Shown piece after piece: positions 18,156-26,667 of a stretch of 64,000 bases of DNA (its first letter is position 1; each line of letters starts with the position of its first letter). Location of the stretch: assembly GCF_900104525.1 (NCBI RefSeq), contig NZ_LT629711.1:3224001-3288000 (forward strand). The letters are read 5' to 3'. The DNA is from Pedococcus dokdonensis. Lineage in GTDB: Bacteria > Actinomycetota > Actinomycetes > Actinomycetales > Dermatophilaceae. The notes below the pieces were generated by a model. The model did not search any database. It saw only the letters and a list, made by a program, of their open reading frames with translations, and was not told the origin of the DNA. The translations under genes were made by a program, and so were the position numbers.

Positions 18156-18169
18156 ACCGGCGGCCTCCG

Positions 18170-19555
18170 ATGAGCCCACATCCCGCACTGGCGGACGCGG
18201 CGCCGTCGGTCTACTGGCTCGACCAGCCGGACCGCCCGGCGCCCTGCCCCGGGCTCGCGTCCCTGGGCCCGAGCGGTCGGTCGGCCGACCTCGTGGTCGT
18301 CGGCGCGGGCTATTCCGGGCTCTGGACCGCGTTGCTGGCCAAGGAGGCCGACCCCTCGCGCGACGTCCTCGTCCTCGAGGCCGGTTCGGTGGGGTGGGCG
18401 GCATCGGGGCGCAACGGCGGCTTCTGCTCGGCGAGCCTCACCCACGGTGAGGCCAACGGCCGCTCCCGCTGGCCCCAGGAGTATGCCGTGCTGCACCGGA
18501 TGGGGGTCGAGAACCTCGACGGCATCGAGGCGACCGTGCGGCGCTACGGGATCGAGTGCGACTTCCGCCGCTCCGGTGAGCTGACCGTCGCGACCCAGCC
18601 GCACGAGGTCGAGTGGCTGCGGGAGGAGAGCGAGGGCGAGTTCCTCGACACTGACGCGGTTCGGGCGCACCTCGACTCGCCCACCTACCTGGCGGGTCTC
18701 TTCCAGTCCGACGAGACGGCGATCGTCGACCCGGCCCGCCTCGCCTGGGGCCTCGCGCGGGCGTGCGAGTCGCTCGGGGTGAGGATCGCCGAGGGCGTGC
18801 GGGTGACCGGGCTGACCACCGCGGGAGGGGGCGTCGACGTCGCCACCGCAGCCGGCGCGGTGATCCGTGCCGGGCGAGTCGCCTTGGGCACCAACGCCTT
18901 TCCATCGCTGGTTCGTCGCACCCGCTGGCACACCGTTCCGGTCTACGACTACGCCTTGATGACCGAGCCGCTCAGCGCCGCGCAGCTCGACTCGCTCGGG
19001 TGGGCCAGTCGGGCCGGGGTCGGCGACATGGCCAACCAGTTCCACTACTACCGCCTCTCGGCCGACAACCGGATCCTCTGGGGCGGCTACGACGCGATCT
19101 ACCACTACGGCCGACAGCTCGCGCCGAGCCTCGACCAGCGACCGGCCACCTTCGACCGGCTGGCGACGCACTTCTTCGAGACCTTCCCCCAGCTCGAGGG
19201 ACTGCGGTTCAGCCACCAGTGGGGTGGGGCGATCGACACCTGCACCCGGTTCTGCGCCTTCTTCGGCACGGCCCACCGCGGCCGGGTCGCCTACGCCACC
19301 GGGTTCACCGGGCTCGGCGTGGGAGCGACCCGGTTCGGCGCGCAGGTGATGCTCGACCTACTGTCCGGAGTCGAGACCGAACGCACCCGCCTCGCGATGG
19401 TGCGCGAGAAACCCCTTCCGTTCCCGCCGGAACCGCTGGCCTACACCGGGATCCAGCTGACCAGGTGGGCGCTCGCCAGCGCCGACCGCCACGAGGGCCG
19501 TCGCAACCTGTGGCTGCGCGCCCTCGACCGCGCTGGGCTCGGCTTCGACTCCTGA
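18170..19555 (+). CDS. FAD-dependent amine oxidoreductase, PuuB-like
   Basis: 461 residues. A dinucleotide-binding motif, VVVGAGYSGLWTALLAKE, lies at residues ~43-60, after a DAAPSVYWLD leader that is typical of gamma-glutamylputrescine oxidases, and SGRNGGF follows near residue 85. The C-terminal FAD contact region FTGLGVGATRFGAQV is present. This DAO-family enzyme oxidises an amine to an aldehyde with release of ammonia and hydrogen peroxide; the aldehyde could be passed to the MmsA-like dehydrogenase. Probably in the operon with it despite the 57-base gap. Substrate inferred only from family and context. Confidence 0.85.
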   Translation: MSPHPALADAAPSVYWLDQPDRPAPCPGLASLGPSGRSADLVVVGAGYSGLWTALLAKEADPSRDVLVLEAGSVGWAASGRNGGFCSASLTHGEANGRSRWPQEYAVLHRMGVENLDGIEATVRRYGIECDFRRSGELTVATQPHEVEWLREESEGEFLDTDAVRAHLDSPTYLAGLFQSDETAIVDPARLAWGLARACESLGVRIAEGVRVTGLTTAGGGVDVATAAGAVIRAGRVALGTNAFPSLVRRTRWHTVPVYDYALMTEPLSAAQLDSLGWASRAGVGDMANQFHYYRLSADNRILWGGYDAIYHYGRQLAPSLDQRPATFDRLATHFFETFPQLEGLRFSHQWGGAIDTCTRFCAFFGTAHRGRVAYATGFTGLGVGATRFGAQVMLDLLSGVETERTRLAMVREKPLPFPPEPLAYTGIQLTRWALASADRHEGRRNLWLRALDRAGLGFDS

Positions 19556-19581
19556 CCCACCGTGGGGCGGCCGACCTGCGG

Positions 19582-20319
19582 CTACTCCTCCGCGGCGAGG
19601 TGGCTGCGCAGGATCTCGGCGGCCACCTCGTCGCGGGACCGGCCACTTCGGGCGGCCTCGCGGTCGAGGGCGGCGGTCAGGTCCGCAGGCAGCACGACGC
19701 CGCCGGTCGACGCGCTCGGACCCTGCGCGTCACCAGCGCCCGGCCCGAACTTCATCAGCGCCGCCCCGACCACCGTCCCGAGGACGTCGAGGATCGCGAC
19801 GATCCCGACGGCCCGGTAGTAGGTGTCGTCGCCCGGGTGCACGCCGAGCACCAGCAGGCTCGTCAGCACCGCCAGCAGGGCGGCGACCCCGATCGTGGCG
19901 AGCAGGAGGCGACGGGCGAGCGGGTTCGCCTTCTCGCCGGGGATCAGCAGCAGGCAGACCTGCGCGATGGTCGCGGCGACGATGCCGCCGATCGCGAACG
20001 TCTTCACCAGGGCGTCGTCGCTCCGGTCGCCGGTGTCGAGCCAGATCAACAGCAGACCGGTGACGAGCGGGACCAGCACGACGACCCCGCCGACGACCCC
20101 GGCCGGCTGGGACCGCCGGCCCGCGGTGGTGAGGTAGCAGAGCACTGCGATGCTGACGACGCCCACCAGCAGCGTGGTCAGCAGGATCTGGCCCTCGGTC
20201 TCGCCGAAGTCGCCACCCCCCAGCAGGGCGACGATGCCGAGCAGTGCGGCCAGGGAGAAGGACCCGATGGTCAGGCGGACGATCCAGCGCCGGATCGGCG
20301 CGGTGGTGGGGGTGGTCAT
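19582..20319 (-). CDS. Six-helix membrane protein with ribbon-helix-helix-like tail
   Basis: 245 residues from ATG 20319. About six hydrophobic segments fill residues 12-190 (e.g. LTIGSFSLAALLGIVALLG, LLVGVVSIAVLCYLTTAG, AVGIVAILDVLGTVVGAAL). A linker leads to a cytosolic tail, VLPADLTAALDREAARSGRSRDEVAAEILRSHL in consecutive pieces, that matches the pattern of CopG/Arc ribbon-helix-helix motifs. No known family is recognised. The tail could mediate oligomerisation or DNA binding. It is convergent with the oxidase gene (26 bases) and divergent from the folP-like gene. Confidence 0.7.
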   Translation of the reverse strand: MTTPTTAPIRRWIVRLTIGSFSLAALLGIVALLGGGDFGETEGQILLTTLLVGVVSIAVLCYLTTAGRRSQPAGVVGGVVVLVPLVTGLLLIWLDTGDRSDDALVKTFAIGGIVAATIAQVCLLLIPGEKANPLARRLLLATIGVAALLAVLTSLLVLGVHPGDDTYYRAVGIVAILDVLGTVVGAALMKFGPGAGDAQGPSASTGGVVLPADLTAALDREAARSGRSRDEVAAEILRSHLAAEE

Positions 20320-20476
20320 GCTCCATGGTGGTGCACCGGGTCGGCTCCGCGCCCGGGTATGCGGTGCAACCCGTCCCGCTCTTCATCACCGAGGACACGA
20401 CGCGCCGCGTCAGCTGGCCGATGCGCGCGGAAACCGCGGCGCGGCCTGTCCTCGGACGGGGTGCGAGGATGACGAC

Positions 20477-21394
20477 GTGAGCCTGCCCGAGCCGCGCGCC
20501 CTCGACCTGCCCCGGACGCCACCACTGCGGTTGCGTGGCCGCACCTTCGACGCCGCCCGGCCGGCGGTGATGGGCATCATCAACCGGACCCGCGACTCCT
20601 TCTTCGCCGGGAACCGGCACGCCGACCTCGACTCGGCCAAGCGCGCCCTCGACACCGCGGTGGAGGCGGGTGCCGACATCATCGACATCGGTGGGGTGCG
20701 GGCCGGTCAGGAGGGCGAGGTCGTCGGTCCGCAGGAGGAGATCGACCGCGTCGTCCCGTTCCTCGCCCACGCCCGCGCCACCTACCCCGACCTCGCACTC
20801 AGCCTCGACACCTGGCGCTCCGAGGTCGCCCGGGAGGCGGGGCTGCACGGCCTCGACCTGGTCAACGACACCTGGGCCGGGCACGACCCCGAGCTGGTCC
20901 ACGTCGCGGCCCGGATCGGTGCCGGCATGGTCTGCTCCCACACCGGGGGTCTCCCCCCGCGCACCGACCCGGTCAAGGTGACCTACGGACCGGACCCGCT
21001 CGACGTCGTCCGCGACGTGCTGCGCACCCTGGCCGAGGGTGCGGCGGCGGCCCGGCAGGCCGGCATACCGCAGGACCGCATCCTGATCGACCCGACCCTC
21101 GACTTCGGCAAGACGACGGCGCACTCGCTCGAGGTGCTGCGGCACACGGCCGAGGTCGCGCAGCTGGGGTTCCCGATCCTGCAGGCGCTGTCGCGCAAGG
21201 ACTTCGTGGGCGAGTCGCTCGGGTTGCCGGCCGACGACCGGCTGGAGGGCACCCTCGCGGCGACCGCGGTCGCGGCCTGGCTGGGGGCCACCGTGTTCCG
21301 CGCCCACGACGTCCGCGCCACCCGCCGGGTGGTCGACATGGTCGCCGTGATCCGCGGCGACCGTCCCCCCGTCCGTGCTGTGCGAGGCACCTGA
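20477..21394 (+). CDS. Dihydropteroate synthase-like protein (FolP2 type)
   Basis: 305 residues from GTG 20477, with GAGGA nine bases before. TIM-barrel DHPS family: MGIINRTRDSFF, DIIDIGG, SLDTWRSEVAREA, LVNDTW, LIDPTLDFGKT and LSRKDFVGE are visible. Two catalytic loops differ from true FolP: NRTRDSF replaces the usual NVTPDSF, and GGVRAGQEG replaces GGESTRPG. This matches the FolP2 paralogue group of actinobacteria (mycobacterial Rv1207-like), reported to lack DHPS activity. It is therefore annotated as FolP2-like; no other folate genes are adjacent, which also speaks against a primary folate role. Confidence 0.8.
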   Translation: MSLPEPRALDLPRTPPLRLRGRTFDAARPAVMGIINRTRDSFFAGNRHADLDSAKRALDTAVEAGADIIDIGGVRAGQEGEVVGPQEEIDRVVPFLAHARATYPDLALSLDTWRSEVAREAGLHGLDLVNDTWAGHDPELVHVAARIGAGMVCSHTGGLPPRTDPVKVTYGPDPLDVVRDVLRTLAEGAAAARQAGIPQDRILIDPTLDFGKTTAHSLEVLRHTAEVAQLGFPILQALSRKDFVGESLGLPADDRLEGTLAATAVAAWLGATVFRAHDVRATRRVVDMVAVIRGDRPPVRAVRGT

Positions 21395-21715
21395 GCCGCC
21401 CGCTCCACCCCACCGCGGGAGCCGTCCCGGGGTGGCCTCCGAGCCGACTCGGAAGCGCCGGAATTTGACGAAACCATGGGGGGCACGATCCGGGTGGTGC
21501 GTGCTAGCGTTTCTCCCGGTTGCATCAAGCAGTTCCTCGCAGGTCGTCGAAGTGCCCGCCCTAGCACCATCAGAGCGGGCATTTGCTTTCCTAGGAGTGA
21601 TCCTCGGAGAGTCAGGTGGCTGAGGGCGGGCAGGGTCCGTCCGTGGGGGTGTGTACGGCAGCCGGGGTTTCGCAAAGTGCGGATCCCCAATGGCTACAAA
21701 AGAAAGAGTTACCCC
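21395..21715 (+). promoter_or_regulatory. Long leader region of the cold-shock gene
   Basis: About 320 bases without a gene. It contains TTGACG at 21465-21470, TAGCGT at 21505-21510, and a 7-bp hairpin TGCCCGC (21553-21559) with GCGGGCA (21575-21581) followed by a pyrimidine-rich stretch. The spacing of the two hexamers (34 bases) is too long for one standard promoter, so the exact start is unknown. Long structured leaders are usual for cold-shock mRNAs and can act as RNA thermosensors. Confidence 0.5.
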
Positions 21716-21919
21716 ATGGCACAGGGAACCGTTAAGTGGTTCAACGCTGAAAAGGGCTTCGGCTTCATCGCCCAGGACGGCGGCGGCCCGGACGTGTTCG
21801 TCCACTACTCGGCGATCGACTCCTCGGGCTACCGCTCGCTGGACGAGGCGCAGCGCGTGGAGTTCGAGGTCACCCAGGGTCCCAAGGGCCCCCAGGCTGA
21901 CGCCGTTCGCCCGATCTGA
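21716..21919 (+). CDS. Cold-shock protein (CspA family)
   Basis: 67 residues, one OB-fold nucleic-acid chaperone domain. RNP1 (KGFGFI, residues 14-19) and RNP2 (VFVHYSAI) are complete, along with the conserved N-terminus [19 protein letters not shown] 21716 is the only sensible start. It binds single-stranded RNA and DNA and helps translation and growth at low temperature. Alone in its transcript, with a long leader upstream and a strong terminator 31 bases downstream. Confidence 0.97.
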   Translation: MAQGTVKWFNAEKGFGFIAQDGGGPDVFVHYSAIDSSGYRSLDEAQRVEFEVTQGPKGPQADAVRPI

Positions 21920-21950
21920 TCCGAGGACTGCTCAACCAACAGTCTTCCGA

Positions 21951-21980
21951 CAAGGCCCCCACCGCACGGTGGGGGCCTTG
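21951..21980. terminator. 13-bp hairpin terminator after csp
   Basis: CAAGGCCCCCACC (21951-21963) pairs with GGTGGGGGCCTTG (21968-21980), 4-base loop, followed by TTGCGTT. It separates the convergent csp and penicillin-binding protein genes. Confidence 0.9.
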
Positions 21981-22015
21981 TTGCGTTCCGGTATCCGGTC
22001 AGGGACGGGGCGGTG

Positions 22016-23938
22016 TCAGCGGGCGAGGGCGGTGAGGAACTTCTTCGCCACCGGCGCGGCGACGCTTCCGCCGCTCGAGCCCTGCTCCACCAGGACCGCG
22101 AACGCCACGTCGCCCTGGTAGCCGACGAACCACGCGTGCGTCTCGGGCGGGTTCTTGCTGCCGAACTCGGCCGTGCCGGTCTTGCCCCGCACCGTGCCAC
22201 CCGGGGTCCCCCGGAGCACGGTCGCCGTGCCGCTGCTGACGACCTCGCCCATCAGGGTGCGCAGCTGGCCGACCACCTTGGCGTCGAGCTCCTTCGGCGT
22301 GCGGTCGGCCCCGTCGACAGCGGGGTCGGTGACCAGCGCCGGCGCGATCGTCGAGCCGCGCGCCACGTTGCCGGCGAGGACGGCGAGCGCCAGCGGCGAC
22401 ACGACGTTGCGGCCCTGCCCGATCGAGGCCGACGCCTTGTCGGTCTTGCCGTTGTTGTCGGGGATGCTGGCGTCGAACGCGTTGGCCACGCCGAGGGTCT
22501 TGGCCCACCCGGTCAGCCCGAGCTCGCCGGCCGCCTTGGCCAGGTCGTCGTCGCCGAGCCTGGTCGACAGCTGCACGAACGCCGTGTTGCACGAGTGCGC
22601 GAAGTCGGTGCTGAAGTCGGGGGTGCCGAGCGACTCGCCCTCGAAGTTCTTGTAGGAGCGGCCGTCGACGACGAAGTTCTTCGGGCAGGTCACCGAGGTG
22701 CCGGGGGAGACCTTGCCCGACGTCAGCAGCGACCAGGTCGTCGCGATCTTGAACGCCGAGCCGGGCGGGTAGTGGCCGGTGATCGCCCGGTCGAAGCCGA
22801 GCTCCGGCGAGTTGGCCGACGCCAGGACGTCACCGGTCTTCACGTCCACGGCGACCAGCGCCGACGGGACGTCGCCGGTCGACGCGAGCGCACTCTCGGC
22901 GGCGTCCTGCACGGTCGGCGACAGCGTCGTCGTCACGTCCTTGCCGGGCACGGCGTCCTTGGCGAAGATCGGCGTGTCCGGCGCCGTGCTCGAGGTGACC
23001 TGCACGCCCGCGGTGCCGCCGAGGACGGCGTCGTACTGCCCCTGGAGGCCACTGAGCCCGGCGTAGTCGCCCGCGGCATACCGACCCTTGGACCTGGTGA
23101 TCTGCTCGGCGGTGACGGCACCGAACGAGCCGAGCAACGGCTGGCCGAACGTGCGGGTCTTGGCGAGCGGCTGCTCCCGCGCGGGGTAGATGACGCCCTT
23201 GAGGGCGTCGAGGGCGGCCTTGCGCTCGTCGAAGTCGGACTGCCGGTAGGTGATCACCGGGATCGGCGCCTTGCTGCCGGCCTTGGTCGCGGCGGCCAGC
23301 TTGGCGACCAGTGACCCGGCCGGCTCGTCGACCACCCGTTCCAGCTCGCGGACCGTGGCCGCGGTGGCGCGGGACGGGTCGATCTGCACCGGGTAGACCT
23401 TGCCGATCGGGGTCAGTGCCTCGCCGTCCCGGTCGAGCAGGGTGCCGCGCTCGCCCCAGGTGCGCTTCGCGGTGAGCGTGGCGCCCGTCTTGAGCTCGGG
23501 GTGCCACTGCGCGTGGTCCTTGGGGAGGGTGACGGCCCAGCGGTCGCCGCCGGTCTCGGCGAGCTCGACGGTGACTGGCACGTCGTACGACCAGGTGACG
23601 CCACCGGCGAGCGTCCACGCGACGTGCGCGGTGGCGGTGGCGCGGTCGCCGGTGCGACGCACCCCGTCGGCGGTCACCTTCACCGGGCCGGAGCCAAGCC
23701 CGGCCGTGGCCTTGGTGAAGTCGGCCTGCACGACGTCGCTCCTCGTGCCGGTGAAGATGATGCCCGGATCGGTGAACGAGCGACCCGACCACGAGCTGGC
23801 GAAGGCGCCCACCTCCTCACGGGCCGCGGCGTCCAGCTCCTTCTCCCGCTCCTGGTGGTGCCACCACAGACCGGCTCCCGCGGCCGCCGCGACCAGCGCG
23901 ACGACGGAGACTCCCCCCACCACTGCACGTGTCCTCAT
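22016..23938 (-). CDS. Class B penicillin-binding protein (D,D-transpeptidase)
   Basis: 640 residues from ATG 23938. One N-terminal membrane anchor (AVVGGVSVVALVAAAAGAGL), then an NTF2-like MecA_N-type domain (residues ~40-150), a dimerisation domain and a transpeptidase domain. The active-site motifs are intact: Ser394 and Lys397 in PPGSAFKIAT, SCN at 449-451, KTG at 586-588. It cross-links peptidoglycan outside the membrane and is the target of beta-lactams. The NTF2-like domain is typical of the actinobacterial PbpA/Rv2864c-type PBP lipoprotein relatives, but no lipobox is seen here. Divergent from an LCP protein, so both genes act on the cell wall. Confidence 0.92.
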   Translation of the reverse strand: MRTRAVVGGVSVVALVAAAAGAGLWWHHQEREKELDAAAREEVGAFASSWSGRSFTDPGIIFTGTRSDVVQADFTKATAGLGSGPVKVTADGVRRTGDRATATAHVAWTLAGGVTWSYDVPVTVELAETGGDRWAVTLPKDHAQWHPELKTGATLTAKRTWGERGTLLDRDGEALTPIGKVYPVQIDPSRATAATVRELERVVDEPAGSLVAKLAAATKAGSKAPIPVITYRQSDFDERKAALDALKGVIYPAREQPLAKTRTFGQPLLGSFGAVTAEQITRSKGRYAAGDYAGLSGLQGQYDAVLGGTAGVQVTSSTAPDTPIFAKDAVPGKDVTTTLSPTVQDAAESALASTGDVPSALVAVDVKTGDVLASANSPELGFDRAITGHYPPGSAFKIATTWSLLTSGKVSPGTSVTCPKNFVVDGRSYKNFEGESLGTPDFSTDFAHSCNTAFVQLSTRLGDDDLAKAAGELGLTGWAKTLGVANAFDASIPDNNGKTDKASASIGQGRNVVSPLALAVLAGNVARGSTIAPALVTDPAVDGADRTPKELDAKVVGQLRTLMGEVVSSGTATVLRGTPGGTVRGKTGTAEFGSKNPPETHAWFVGYQGDVAFAVLVEQGSSGGSVAAPVAKKFLTALAR

Positions 23939-24071
23939 GCGTCCATCCAACCCCACTGGTCGCAGTGCTTCGTCCCATTTGTCGCCCTGGGCAGGTCGGC
24001 AGACAACCAGATGCCCTCGTATGGCGTCTGCAGGACAAGGCGCGAAAGCCGGAACACTCAGGAAGCGCCCG

Positions 24072-24123
24072 TACACTCGCGGGGGCGATTCGTCGCCCGG
24101 CCACCTGCAGGGGTGGCGTTTTT
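24072..24123 (+). promoter_or_regulatory. Promoter and attenuator-like leader of the LCP gene
   Basis: TACACT at 24072-24077 fits a -10 box. Immediately after come two hairpins: GGGCGA-TTCG-TCGCCC (24083-24098, a TTCG loop) and GCCACC (24100-24105) with GGTGGC (24112-24117), the latter followed by GTTTTT. This terminator-like structure lies before the ribosome site (GAGAGG) and TTG start at 24145, so it may attenuate transcription. Confidence 0.45.
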
Positions 24124-24144
24124 ACGGAGTCAGAGAGGTACACG

Positions 24145-25782
24145 TTGAGCGAGCCCACCCACGGCTCAGGGCCCACCGACGGCGCGTCCCCCGACAGCGC
24201 GCCCACCCCCGAGGGCGCGTCCCCCGACAGCGCGCCCACCCCCGAGGGTGCGTCCGGCGACGGCGCGCACGCCACCGCCCCCCGCCGCCGGTCCGACCGG
24301 CACACGGCGAAGAAGCACCGGCACCCCTGGATGCGTCGGGCTGCGTTCGGGGTTGCGGGTGTGCTCGTCGTGGCCCTGGTCCTCGGCGTCGCCGCCTACG
24401 TGAAGCTCAACGGCAACATCCAGCGGCTCGACATCACCAGCGCGCTGGGCGACCGCCCGACGCCGCAGGCCACGACGGATGCCCAGACGAACCTCGGCCC
24501 GGTCAACATCTTCGTGATGGGTTCCGACAGCCGTGAGGGCACCAAGCTCGGCAAGGGGCAGACCGAGTACGGCATGACCGGGGCCCGGTCGGACACCAAC
24601 CTGATCGTGCACCTGTCGGCGGACCGCAAGTCCGCGATCGTGGTGTCGATCCCGCGCGACTCGATGACGATGGCGCCGCGGGACTGCAAGAACAAGAACG
24701 ACAAGGTCGACAACGGCGTCATCCGGCAGTGGAACCAGAACTTCACCCTGGGTGGTCCGGCCTGCACGATCCGCACGTTCGAGGGCCTGACCGGGATCTT
24801 CATCGACCACTTCGTGGTGATCGACTTCCGCGGGTTCCAGGACATGGTCGACGCGCTGGGTGGGGTGACGGTGTGCACGCCGGAGCCGATCGACGACAAG
24901 GACAGCCACCTGGTCCTCAAGGCCGGCAAGACGAAGGTGAACGGCCAGCAGGCGCTGGGCTACGTGCGGGTCCGCAAGACCGTCGGCGACGGGTCGGACC
25001 TGGGCCGGATCGACCGGCAGCAGGCGTTCCTGTCGTCGGTGATCCAGGAGGCGACCAAGTCGTCGCTGCTGCTGCGGCCCGACAAGCTGTTCCGGTTCCT
25101 CAACGCCACGACGTCGGCGATGACGACCGACAAGGGTCTCGACATCGGCGAGATGAAGGACATCGCGCAGAGCGTGCAGAAGATCGGCACCGACCAGATC
25201 CGGTTCGTGAAGCTCCCGACCGAGTCCTACGCCCCGGACCCCAACCGCGTGCAGTGGACCAGCAGCGCCGACACGATCTGGAAGGCGATCCGCAAGGACC
25301 AGCCGCTGCCCGGCACCAAGGTGCCGTCGGGCACGACCACGGCCACTGGTTCGCCGACCACCTCCGAACCGGCCCTGACGGTCAGCCCGGACGCCATCTC
25401 GGTGCGGGTGTCCAACGACTCCGGGATCGCCGGACTCGCCAAGCAGACGGCCGCCGAGCTCCAGGTCCAGGGCTTCAAGATCGACTCCTACGTGACGGGC
25501 ACCGGCAAGCCCACCGACGGCGTCGTCGTGCGCTACGGCCCGGGTCAGAAGGAGGCCGCTCGGACCGTTGCCGCGGCCTACCCCGGAGCGCAGATCCGGG
25601 CCGACGACCTGCTCGGCTCGACCATCGAGCTGAGCATGGGCCTCGACTCGCCCCAGGCCGTGGAGGTGCCCAACCGCCTCGGCACGACCCCGCTGCCGAA
25701 GCCGAGCGTCACCGCCACGCAGAGCACCGGGCCGAGCGAGACCATCAAGGCACGCACCGCGTCGCAGGACATCTGCACCTGA
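24145..25782 (+). CDS. LytR-CpsA-Psr (LCP) cell wall ligase with LytR_C domain
   Basis: 545 residues from TTG 24145, GAGAGG 7 bases upstream. A Pro/Ser/Asp-rich cytosolic tail with a duplicated 11-residue unit is followed by a basic stretch, one membrane helix (FGVAGVLVVALVLGVAAYV, residues ~70-90) and the extracellular LCP domain (IFVMGSDSREG, GARSDTNLIV, SIPRDSM, DHFVVIDFRGF, LGYVRVRKT, GRIDRQQAF). The C-terminal ~110 residues after a Ser/Thr/Pro linker form a LytR_C domain. LCP enzymes transfer polyprenyl-linked polymers such as arabinogalactan or teichoic acid-like glycans to peptidoglycan. Its conserved Arg and Asp residues for pyrophosphate lipid binding are present. Confidence 0.93.
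   Translation: MSEPTHGSGPTDGASPDSAPTPEGASPDSAPTPEGASGDGAHATAPRRRSDRHTAKKHRHPWMRRAAFGVAGVLVVALVLGVAAYVKLNGNIQRLDITSALGDRPTPQATTDAQTNLGPVNIFVMGSDSREGTKLGKGQTEYGMTGARSDTNLIVHLSADRKSAIVVSIPRDSMTMAPRDCKNKNDKVDNGVIRQWNQNFTLGGPACTIRTFEGLTGIFIDHFVVIDFRGFQDMVDALGGVTVCTPEPIDDKDSHLVLKAGKTKVNGQQALGYVRVRKTVGDGSDLGRIDRQQAFLSSVIQEATKSSLLLRPDKLFRFLNATTSAMTTDKGLDIGEMKDIAQSVQKIGTDQIRFVKLPTESYAPDPNRVQWTSSADTIWKAIRKDQPLPGTKVPSGTTTATGSPTTSEPALTVSPDAISVRVSNDSGIAGLAKQTAAELQVQGFKIDSYVTGTGKPTDGVVVRYGPGQKEAARTVAAAYPGAQIRADDLLGSTIELSMGLDSPQAVEVPNRLGTTPLPKPSVTATQSTGPSETIKARTASQDICT
24184..24249 (+). repeat. Two tandem 33-bp units in the LCP gene
   Basis: An identical or nearly identical 33-base unit at 24184-24216 and 24217-24249 encodes ASPDSAPTPEG twice in the disordered cytosolic tail. 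In-frame copy-number change would be tolerated. Confidence 0.85.
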
Positions 25783-25877
25783 TCGCGGTGCCGGCCCCGG
25801 TGTCACGGGGCCGCTTTGCTCCCGTCGCGGGGGTCCGGATACCCTGTGCGGGCTCGGTTGCTCCGGCGGCCGGGTGA

Positions 25878-25970
25878 GGAGACGTCGCCTAGTCCGGTCT
25901 ATGGCGCCGCACTGCTAATGCGGTTTGGGTTTATCGCCCATCGAGGGTTCAAATCCCTCCGTCTCCGCCA
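25878..25970 (+). tRNA. tRNA-Ser (anticodon GCU)
   Basis: Acceptor stem GGAGACG (25878-25884) with CGTCTCC (25960-25966), discriminator G, encoded CCA at 25968-25970. Anticodon GCT at 25914-25916 within the stem CCGCA/TGCGG. A long variable arm and GGTTCAAAT T-loop mark a class II serine tRNA. Confidence 0.96.
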
Positions 25971-25975
25971 CGGCG

Positions 25976-26009
25976 AGCAGGGCCCGACACCATGGCGTCG
26001 GGCCCTGCT
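25976..26009. terminator. 13-bp hairpin terminator after tRNA-Ser
   Basis: AGCAGGGCCCGAC (25976-25988) pairs fully with GTCGGGCCCTGCT (25997-26009), loop 8 bases, directly after the tRNA. Confidence 0.9.
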
Positions 26010-26112
26010 TCGTGTCGGGCTGCGGGCACCCGTTCGGTCACTCTTGTGGGGTTCGGACGTGACGAACCGGCGGCTGGGGCATCCTCTCCACATCCGCACC
26101 TCGAGGAGTGTC

Positions 26113-26667
26113 ATGTCGTTCCCGTCCAACCCGACCGACCCGTTCGGCCCGCCCGGGCACCAGCCGCCGCAGGACCCGCAGGCCTGGGCGCCGGTGGCGC
26201 AGCCCGGGTATGCCGTGCCGCGGCACCCTGCCGTGCCGCCTCACCCGGTGGCGCATCCCGGGTATGCCGGGCCGCAGCACCCGTTCGCACCGCAGCCGTT
26301 CGCGCCCGCTCCCAAGGGTGGCAACGGGCTGGCCGTCGCGGCCGTGGTCATGAGCGGGTTGGCCCTGCTCGGCGTGCTGGCGATCGCGCTGTTCATCGGG
26401 GTGGGTGTGGCGAGCGGCGGCAGCCCGGTGCTGACCGGCGAGGTGAACGTCGTGGACAAGGGGGCGAGCTACTCGGACCTGCAGGTCGCGCTGACGACCG
26501 CGGTCGAGGACGACGGCGGGACGGTGGACGAGATCGTCTGCCCGGAGCGGTCGCAGGTGGGTCAGGGACTGGTGACGGTCTGCCACGGCTCGGTGGACGG
26601 GTTCGACTGGACCGGAGTGGTCGTGTTCGAGGACGAGGACGGCACGTTCGTCCTCACCGAGTACTGA
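26113..26667 (+). CDS. DUF4333-like membrane-anchored protein
   Basis: 184 residues from ATG 26113 (GAGGAG upstream). Residues 1-70 are a proline-rich cytosolic region with repeated PGYA units; one membrane helix follows (AVAAVVMSGLALLGVLAIALF, in two pieces near 75-100). The extracellular part has two cysteines, in IVCPERSQ and VTVCHGSVDG, spaced as in DUF4333 domains, which are common in actinobacterial cell-envelope proteins of unknown role. The last 106 bases (26562-26667) overlap the 3' end of the convergent glycosyltransferase gene. Confidence 0.75.
   Translation: MSFPSNPTDPFGPPGHQPPQDPQAWAPVAQPGYAVPRHPAVPPHPVAHPGYAGPQHPFAPQPFAPAPKGGNGLAVAAVVMSGLALLGVLAIALFIGVGVASGGSPVLTGEVNVVDKGASYSDLQVALTTAVEDDGGTVDEIVCPERSQVGQGLVTVCHGSVDGFDWTGVVVFEDEDGTFVLTEY

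Noticed and set aside
16640..19276. Very long open frame on the minus strand (878 codons) across the mmsA/aminotransferase/oxidase genes
   Set aside because: It is antisense to three well-supported genes, shows no domain, and long antisense frames are expected at this GC content.
22013..23314. 433-codon plus-strand frame opposite the penicillin-binding protein
   Set aside because: Antisense shadow; the minus-strand gene has all three transpeptidase motifs.
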